From: JAVEVH01 sp964430365
GTDB taxonomy: Bacteria; Patescibacteriota; Dojkabacteria; SC72
Assembly: GCA_964430365.1 (NCBI GenBank)
Contig: CAYSEU010000009.1
Span: 1 to 18,813, forward strand
Direction of reading: 5' to 3'
Length of the DNA stretch: 18,813 nt
Both the position numbers and the translations under genes were made by a program. The notes below the pieces were generated by a model. It was not told the DNA's origin and ran no database searches. It worked only from the letters and a program-made list of their open reading frames with translations. Of this stretch, positions 13,866 to 18,813 are shown in pieces. Position 1 is the stretch's first letter. Each line of letters begins with the position of its first letter.

Positions 13866-14873
13866 ATGAAGGGAATAGATTACAAAGTGGATGTATTTAC
13901 AGGTATTAGACCTACTCAAGGTCTTACAATTGCGAATGTAATTGGCTCTGTACATACGATTGTTACATTACAAAGGGAAAAAGAGGCTGGAAGACCTATG
14001 GTTTTTGTTGCAGACTTACATTCACTAACAGATGGTACGCCTCAAGATACTCAAAAACATATATTAGATATTGTTAAGGACTACATTGCATTGGGCTTAG
14101 ATCCAAAAGGGTGTGATATCTTTGTGCAATCACAATTAATAGAGGAAATTGCTGAGTTAAATATATATCTCTCTAGGTTAGTAACAATATCAGAATTACT
14201 TAGAGTACCTACACTTAAGGAAAAAATTAAAAAAGATATGGATGTGTCCAATGCTTCTGTGCTACTTGCTATGTATCCTATTATGATGGCATCGGATATC
14301 TTACTTCAAAAATCTAAATATGTCCCTGTAGGTGATGACCAAGTAGCACATGTGGAGATAGCGAGAGATTTAGCTAGGAAATTTAACAAGATATTTGGAG
14401 AAACTATACCTGTTCCTAATGTACTTTCTTTGGGTAAACCAGCAAGAATTAAGTCACTTTCTGGTGGAGGAAAAATGAGTAAGAGTAATCCTACTGGTGC
14501 AATTGTTTTGGATGATGATATTTCAATATCTTTAAGTAAGATAAAGAGGGCACAAACAGCATTCGCAGGGGAGATGACTGATTCTTTAGATTCTCTATTA
14601 AAGATTGGTAAGTTTGTCTCAAATACAGAGGAAATTAGGCATATTGATGAGATTATGGTGAAGCATATGAATGGGGAAAATGTAATGGGTGAGTTAAAAG
14701 GAGTTATTAATACCTCATTAGAAAGATACTTAAGGGAGTTCCAAGTTAAGAAGTCTAAGATATTAGATACAGAGATAGAGGAAGTTATTAAAAACGGTGG
14801 AGAGGTAGCAAAGAGGAATGCAAAGGAAACAATACAAGAGATTAGGAAGGCTATGGGATTAAAATATATTTAA
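13866..14873 (+). CDS. trpS: Tryptophanyl-tRNA synthetase
   Basis: A class I aminoacyl-tRNA synthetase of 335 aa that charges tRNA-Trp. The N-terminal FTGIRPTQGLTIANVIGSV region is the ATP-binding HIGH site, but the tetrad reads T-I-A-N (residues 21-24) in place of the usual H-x-G-N. Further family segments are VADLHSLTD, YPIMMASDILLQKSKYVPVGDDQVAHVEIARDLARKFN, and KSLSGGGKMSKSNP, with the KMSKS loop at 203-207. The C-terminal anticodon-binding helices are present (LKGVINTSLERYLREFQ... IQEIRKAMGL). Length is normal and no damage is seen. It starts 5 nt after a TATAAT box and ends 48 nt before the truncated kinase gene. Confidence 0.96.
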   Translation: MKGIDYKVDVFTGIRPTQGLTIANVIGSVHTIVTLQREKEAGRPMVFVADLHSLTDGTPQDTQKHILDIVKDYIALGLDPKGCDIFVQSQLIEEIAELNIYLSRLVTISELLRVPTLKEKIKKDMDVSNASVLLAMYPIMMASDILLQKSKYVPVGDDQVAHVEIARDLARKFNKIFGETIPVPNVLSLGKPARIKSLSGGGKMSKSNPTGAIVLDDDISISLSKIKRAQTAFAGEMTDSLDSLLKIGKFVSNTEEIRHIDEIMVKHMNGENVMGELKGVINTSLERYLREFQVKKSKILDTEIEEVIKNGGEVAKRNAKETIQEIRKAMGLKYI

Positions 14874-14921
14874 TAGATTTACAAAAGGCTTTAAAACTGC
14901 TATTATCGCTTACTTTTACAT

Positions 14922-15206
14922 ATGTCAACAGAACTAGAAAGACCAAGTCCTGCCCAATTAGATAGACGGTATCCTGTTAAAGAAATCTTTGAGGATTTAC
15001 CAATAGAGTATCCCCAAGTTTATAGAAATATTCCTGTAGAAAGAGAAGAATCCCTCCTTCCTGTTATTGTTTTGAGTGGCTTTTCAGGTAGTGGCAAGGA
15101 TTGTACATTCACGCCTCTTTTGGAAACAGGGGATGCTTATCATGTAGTAACTGCAACTTCAAGAGGAGGGGAGTTTAATATATGGGGTTTGTACACTGCC
15201 TTCTGA
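14922..15206 (+). pseudogene. Guanylate-kinase-like P-loop protein, 3'-truncated
   Basis: This 94-aa frame has a non-conserved N-terminal extension (about 45 residues), then VIVLSGFSGSGKDCTFTPLLE, a Walker A P-loop (53-60) of the GxSGxGKD form I associate with guanylate-kinase-like proteins of reduced-genome bacteria. YHVVTATSR follows and matches the SATTR-type segment that binds GMP in that family. It then runs only 14 more residues, unlike the family, to a TGA. A working kinase needs roughly 110 more residues, including the lid and core, so the protein should be inactive. No continuation was found in other frames downstream. The break coincides with the start of the accessory region, suggesting a deletion or insertion removed the 3' part. 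It may have been cotranscribed with trpS. Confidence 0.65.
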
Positions 15207-15291
15207 GGTTTTCATCCAAGTAATTGGCATTAATATTTTCTCTATATTTCCTTTGAATTAGGTTGTATATGAGATGGGTAGTTATGGTCAA

Positions 15292-15600
15292 TTAGCCTAA
15301 TCTCTCTGTGTAAGAACTCTCTACGTTAAACACATCTTTCTCTTTTAAGTAAATATCTACTAATTCAGAGAATTCTTCCATGGGCAGATTAAGATGTTCT
15401 GCATTTTTCTCCATTCCATACGCTAAATCTTCTTTGCTAATTATTCCATTCTCTTCAAACTATTTCGTATTAGCACTAGCTCTTACAGTATGTGCTATTC
15501 TTTTATCCTCATTTCTATGATTGAAGTTTATACTATTGTTTTTGGGAGATTTTGGATACCATGATGCATACTCATTACCATTATATTTTAAAGGAGACAT
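15292..15600 (-). pseudogene. Small unidentified gene interrupted by an in-frame TAG
   Basis: Read leftward, an ATG at 15600 opens a 103-codon frame ending in TAA at 15292, with a single internal stop, TAG, at codon 47 (15460-15462). The two parts look like one protein: 46 residues beginning MSPLKYNGNEYASWYP, then 55 hydrophilic, helix-prone residues (ISKEDLAYGMEKNAEHL, EEFSELVDIYLKEKDVF). TAG ends other genes here, so this is more likely a nonsense mutation than recoding. I recognise no family, and there are no cysteines or signal peptide. It lies 71 nt downstream of the ABC-F gene on the same strand and could be the last gene of that operon. The flanks (15207-15291 and 15601-15671) show no other gene, RNA or repeat. 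Confidence 0.5.
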
Positions 15601-15671
15601 CTTTTTAAGGACTTCAAATTAAGAAAGCACATTTGTCATTGAAAGGGCTCGGTAACAAGATATTCACAGGG

Positions 15672-17291
15672 CTAAAGTTGTATGTTTTCACTTATCCCTA
15701 TTCTTTTTAAGAATTCTCTATCGTGTGAAACGATTATAAGGGTGTTTTTGTAATTTTTGAGAGCTCTTTCGAGCATATTTAATGTATATATATCTAAATG
15801 GTTGGTAGGTTCGTCCAATACCAAGAGATTTGGTCCAGTTGCGAAAATCATTGCTAGTTGTATCCTTTTAAGTTCTCCTATACTAAAATCACCTACTTTT
15901 AGAGTGGAAGGATTTGTAAAAAGAATCTTACCTAAGATATCTATGAGTTCTTGTTCTGGTAGAATAGCTATATCTCTCATATAAGATATAATATCCTGGT
16001 CTCTATCTTTTGGGATTATTGTTTGTGGCATATATGCTACTTTGGCGTCTTCCCTAAGGTATGTTTCTTTTGTAGATATCTCTTTCAGCATGATTTTTAA
16101 GAGAGTAGATTTACCAATGCCATTGGATCCAGAAATTGATACTTTCTCATTAGCGTTTATTTTTATGTTTAAATTCTCAAAGAGAGTTTTATTATATCCA
16201 AATGTTAGATTCTTAATATCAATAATATTTCCATCTAATTTATTACTTTCCCTAATAATAAATTGGGGAAGTTTTGGTCTCTTGGGTCTTTCCAATTGGC
16301 TCAACTGTTTTTGTATCCTATTTTCCCTGCTTTTAGCTGTTTTGGCAACTTTGGCCCCTTTTGCTCTATAGAAATCATTATTTGAGATATTTTCAAATCT
16401 GTTAGATTGTTCTCTTAATCTATCAATATCTTTCTCCAATCGGCTACGAGTCTTCTGTTGATCCTCAAACATTCTTATTCGTCCTTCCATTTGTTTATTT
16501 TTCTCATCTTCATAGAAGGAGTAATTACCTCCATATCTGTATATATTTTTGCTTTCTTCATCTATCTCCCAAATGGTTCCTATTACAGTATCTAAGAATC
16601 TTCTATCATGTGATACAACAATTAATGTGTTAGAGGTCTTCTTAAACCATTCTTCGAGGAAACGGATATTATCTACATCTAAGTTATTTGTTGGTTCATC
16701 AAGAAGTATTACATCAGGATTTTGAATTAGGAGGCTTGCCAAAGCAATTTTTGTGGCTTCTCCACCACTTAGAGATTTTACAGGTCTATTAAGAAACTTA
16801 GTTGGTATTTTAAGTCCATTTAAAACGATTTTTAAATCATCCAGATATGTCCACAAAGAAAAAGAGTCCATTTTAGAAAGAAGGTCTCCATATTCTTCAT
16901 TGTACTTTTGTTCATCCACAAGTAATTCTGTAAGAAGTTGGTATCTATTATATATTTCAGCTTTTTCTCCTATTTGATTATCTATGAATTCTCTAGATGT
17001 TCCATTGAATTCTACTCTTAAATCTTGAGGTAAAAATCCCACGGAGACATCTTTTTGTATAGAAATATCTCCGTCGAGATCTATGGTATCATCAAAAGGG
17101 AGGTTTCTCCCTTTGCAGTATATTGTTTCTAACAAGGTAGATTTTCCACTACCATTTCTTCCAATAATTGCAATCTTTTCGCCGTCAGATATAGATAGAT
17201 TAACATCATTTAATAAGAGCTTATCTCCTCTGTAAAGTTCTGATATATCTAATCCTATTTGTTCTCCACTTTCTTTTTCCATTTCTACCAT
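15672..17291 (-). CDS. ABC-F family ATPase (ribosome-associated), probable self-protection factor
   Basis: ABC-F proteins are soluble twin-ATPase proteins without membrane domains that bind the ribosomal E site; some regulate translation and others displace ribosome-targeting antibiotics. In this 539-aa protein the first ABC domain has Walker A GRNGSGKST (44-52), signature LSGGE (about 174-178) and Walker B VILLDEPTNNLD. A charged interdomain linker of about 80 residues follows (about 255-335, RMFEDQQKTRSRLEKDIDRLREQ... KGAKVAKTAKSRENRIQKQ), the part that reaches toward the P-site tRNA in this family. The second domain has GSNGIGKST (about 387), a changed signature (FSIGELKR) and NLLVLDEPTNHLD. 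The start ATG directly abuts the stop of the C39-like gene, so translation is coupled. A housekeeping EttA/Uup-type role is possible, but the operon argues for immunity. Confidence 0.92.
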   Translation of the reverse strand: MVEMEKESGEQIGLDISELYRGDKLLLNDVNLSISDGEKIAIIGRNGSGKSTLLETIYCKGRNLPFDDTIDLDGDISIQKDVSVGFLPQDLRVEFNGTSREFIDNQIGEKAEIYNRYQLLTELLVDEQKYNEEYGDLLSKMDSFSLWTYLDDLKIVLNGLKIPTKFLNRPVKSLSGGEATKIALASLLIQNPDVILLDEPTNNLDVDNIRFLEEWFKKTSNTLIVVSHDRRFLDTVIGTIWEIDEESKNIYRYGGNYSFYEDEKNKQMEGRIRMFEDQQKTRSRLEKDIDRLREQSNRFENISNNDFYRAKGAKVAKTAKSRENRIQKQLSQLERPKRPKLPQFIIRESNKLDGNIIDIKNLTFGYNKTLFENLNIKINANEKVSISGSNGIGKSTLLKIMLKEISTKETYLREDAKVAYMPQTIIPKDRDQDIISYMRDIAILPEQELIDILGKILFTNPSTLKVGDFSIGELKRIQLAMIFATGPNLLVLDEPTNHLDIYTLNMLERALKNYKNTLIIVSHDREFLKRIGISENIQL

Positions 17292-18005
17292 TTAGTGAAT
17301 TTTTTTACAAACTATATATTGAGAATTTCTTGTCATTATACTATTAATTAGACGATCTTTGTTAACATGGTATGATTCCTCCTTTTTATACCAATAAGAA
17401 GGATCCACAAGAACAAAATCTTTGCCAGTAAACCCACTTATTACTGCTACATGTCCCATTGGAACGCCCTTTATATCATCTGGTTTCCCCATAAATCCTC
17501 TCTTCATATTATGTAAGAGTATTGCATCATATGCGCATATAATAGGATTCCCTCTCCTAATCTCAGCTGTAATATCAGTTGCAGATAGGGGTTTAATAGA
17601 AATTTTTCCTCCTCCATCAAGATACTTAATAGCCTCTTCAACCTCAGAAATCTCTGGACCAAGATTGTGCCAAGCTAAAAACCCTTTATTCTCTAATCTC
17701 GGAGAATCACTATAGAAGAAATCTAATTCTTGTTTAAGCTTCTCAATAAGAGAATTTCCTTTTAAATTACTCCAACTGGGATCGTAAATATTACTTTGAA
17801 ATGTGACTATTTCTGTTTCAACACCTCTGTTATTTAGGTACTGTGCCAGTAAATAATCCCAATCTCGAAATTTGTATGAATTAGAAGAATAATCTATGAT
17901 ATCCTCCATCTGAAAGGGGATATCGAAGTACGATAAGACTTGAGCTACAGAAGCAGGGCCACATTCATTGTCTACTTGTTCTATTTTCGGTATATTCAAG
18001 ATCAT
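17292..18005 (-). CDS. C39-like cysteine peptidase, stand-alone
   Basis: A 237-aa papain-fold peptidase related to the C39 family, whose bacteriocin-processing members cut leader peptides after double-glycine-type sites. The N-terminal motif is IPKIEQVDNECGPASVAQVLSYF, giving Gln10 (oxyanion hole) and nucleophile Cys15. The C-terminal half supplies His185 in MGHVAVISGF and Asp201 in VLVDPSYW, so the triad is complete. Unlike PCAT-type transporters it has no membrane or ATPase domains, and it has no signal peptide, so it should act in the cytosol. Its ATG overlaps the dehydrogenase stop by 4 nt (ATGA), and its own stop touches the ABC-F ATG. Other C39-like domains process different substrates or are inactive, so leader removal is inferred from the neighbours. 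Confidence 0.85.
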   Translation of the reverse strand: MILNIPKIEQVDNECGPASVAQVLSYFDIPFQMEDIIDYSSNSYKFRDWDYLLAQYLNNRGVETEIVTFQSNIYDPSWSNLKGNSLIEKLKQELDFFYSDSPRLENKGFLAWHNLGPEISEVEEAIKYLDGGGKISIKPLSATDITAEIRRGNPIICAYDAILLHNMKRGFMGKPDDIKGVPMGHVAVISGFTGKDFVLVDPSYWYKKEESYHVNKDRLINSIMTRNSQYIVCKKIH

Positions 18006-18730
18006 TTTCCTAGAGATATAATATACAAGGGTTTCTCATTTGTTTTATCAATCTTCAAATACTTAGATAACTTTTTGTCATCAAATCCTCCAATGGCGCA
18101 TGTTTTTAGCCCTAAAGTTTCTGCTAGAAGCATCAGATTTTGGGTTATATGACCTACTTCAAAAAGAATGTATCTTAATCCCCTATTAAAATACTTTATT
18201 GTAGTTCTTTCTGGAATACATGTAAGAATTATTAAACAAGAAGCATTCTCTATCCACTCGCAATTACAAATATCCTTGAAAAAGGTCTTCGAATCTTCTT
18301 GAAATATTAATTCTAAAGAGTGCGAATATACATTGTAGTGATATAAGCCTAGTTTTATATCTTTACTATTAAACACAACAGTATACATCTCTAATGGATA
18401 TCTTGCTCCAGCAGAGGGATATGATCGTCTAGAATTAGTGGAGTCTCCATCTTTATTTCTTACATAATTTACAAAAAAAAGAATCCTTGATAGTTGTGTA
18501 ATTTTAATTTTATAATCTTTATTGTAATTTCTAAAGCTTCTTCTATTAGTAATTACCTTTTCTAAGCTATTCTTTTCTTTATATTTCGTTAGAGGAAATG
18601 ATTCAAATCTGGGATATTCTTTGTAGTGAATTTCTAACCATTCTTGAGGATATTTACCATTTATACTAAAGGAAGGATTATATTCTTGCTTAATATTTGT
18701 TTTTTTAAAGAAAAGGTCTGTTAAATTCAT
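18002..18730 (-). CDS. SagB/ThcOx-type FMN-dependent dehydrogenase
   Basis: A nitroreductase-fold flavoenzyme of 242 aa. SagB-type members oxidise thiazolines and oxazolines to aromatic azoles in ribosomally made modified peptides; related enzymes perform other oxidations. After an N-terminal extension of about 60 residues come VITNRRSFRNYN (FMN-phosphate contact), SRRSYPSAGARYPLEMYTVV (the hallmark PSAGA-x-YPLE of SagB-type proteins), GLYHYNVYSHSLELI, and the C-terminal FEVGHITQNLMLLAETLGLKTCAIGGF flavin-binding stretch. The protein looks complete. It overlaps the gene before it and the gene after it by ATGA junctions, the tightest operon structure in the window. No cyclodehydratase (YcaO) is in view, so azole formation itself is not shown. 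Confidence 0.88.
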   Translation of the reverse strand: MNLTDLFFKKTNIKQEYNPSFSINGKYPQEWLEIHYKEYPRFESFPLTKYKEKNSLEKVITNRRSFRNYNKDYKIKITQLSRILFFVNYVRNKDGDSTNSRRSYPSAGARYPLEMYTVVFNSKDIKLGLYHYNVYSHSLELIFQEDSKTFFKDICNCEWIENASCLIILTCIPERTTIKYFNRGLRYILFEVGHITQNLMLLAETLGLKTCAIGGFDDKKLSKYLKIDKTNEKPLYIISLGK

Positions 18731-18813
18731 AGAAAGGGCTGTAAAAAGTCATTTATGTTTTGGAATTCATTAACGGAAAGAATTTCCTTTATTCTAGAAT
18801 TATCAAGGTATGG
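18727..18813 (-). CDS. Unidentified upstream operon gene, C-terminal 28 residues only
   Basis: The reverse strand is open from the window edge to a TGA at 18727-18729, which overlaps the dehydrogenase ATG (18728-18730). The visible tail is hydrophilic and helix-like (KEILSVNEFQNINDFLQPFL). The family cannot be told. The ATGA overlap shows that it belongs to the same operon, so it is a likely candidate for another biosynthetic enzyme. Confidence 0.6.
   Translation of the reverse strand, partial: PYLDNSRIKEILSVNEFQNINDFLQPFL

Noticed and set aside
13673..13867. 64-aa leftward open frame across the GC-rich element
   Set aside because: It overlaps the trpS start, has no protein-like conservation I recognise, and the region is better explained by paired structure.
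15204..15206. TGA as a glycine codon (genetic code 25)
   Set aside because: TGA forms normal ATGA stop-start overlaps at 18002 and 18727, and no intact gene contains an internal TGA.
1..18813. CRISPR array or rRNA gene
   Set aside because: No regularly spaced repeats and no rRNA-like conserved blocks were seen on either strand.

Overview
This is an AT-rich bacterial window (I estimate about one third G+C) with tightly packed, often overlapping genes and many short or stripped-down housekeeping proteins. The overall look (RecO of 205 aa, a nucleoside diphosphate kinase with extra loops, a TrpS with an altered HIGH motif, a large Fn3/carboxypeptidase-regulatory-like surface protein, poor Shine-Dalgarno usage) suggests a reduced-genome bacterium such as a member of the Candidate Phyla Radiation. 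That placement is inference and I cannot name the lineage. TAA, TAG and TGA all end genes here, so there is no sign of TGA recoding.

Layout. 1-2397: 3' part of secA and an acidic zinc-ribbon protein. 2464-6318: a compact plus-strand run of a GT4 glycosyltransferase, recO and a 688-residue exported/membrane protein. 6365-6437: tRNA-Lys(CUU) with a good promoter. 6438-9521: an accessory island in three segments (DUF1653 + DUF5680 genes; a NADAR gene; a 519-aa helical orphan in the opposite direction). Each segment ends in a short, decayed GC-rich copy related to the 3' end of the tRNA (7270, 7824, 9491). This resembles serial site-specific insertion at the tRNA, yet no integrase is present. 9522-12332: a leftward pair, a HI0933/BaiN-type flavoprotein followed by an Elp3 gene broken by a deletion of about 17 nt. 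12355-13645: nucleoside diphosphate kinase and a family-4-like uracil-DNA glycosylase, converging. 13665-13831: a GC-rich (about 51%) element closed by an 11-bp inverted repeat, either a structured RNA or a REP/MITE-like insertion. 13866-14873: trpS.

14922-15671 is a decayed junction: a guanylate-kinase-like gene truncated just past its P-loop, then a small leftward gene with an internal stop.

15672-18813 is a leftward, translationally coupled operon: an unidentified upstream gene (C-terminus only), a SagB/ThcOx-type dehydrogenase, a stand-alone C39-like cysteine peptidase, and a duplicated-ATPase ABC-F protein. SagB-type enzymes oxidise azolines in ribosomally made peptides, C39-like peptidases remove leader peptides, and many ABC-F proteins protect ribosomes. 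Together they suggest part of a RiPP (modified peptide) pathway with a self-protection factor. The precursor peptide and cyclodehydratase are not in the window.

Several promoters place a TATAAT box only 5 to 8 nt before the ATG (trpS, UDG, GT4, BaiN), which suggests leaderless mRNAs are common in this genome.
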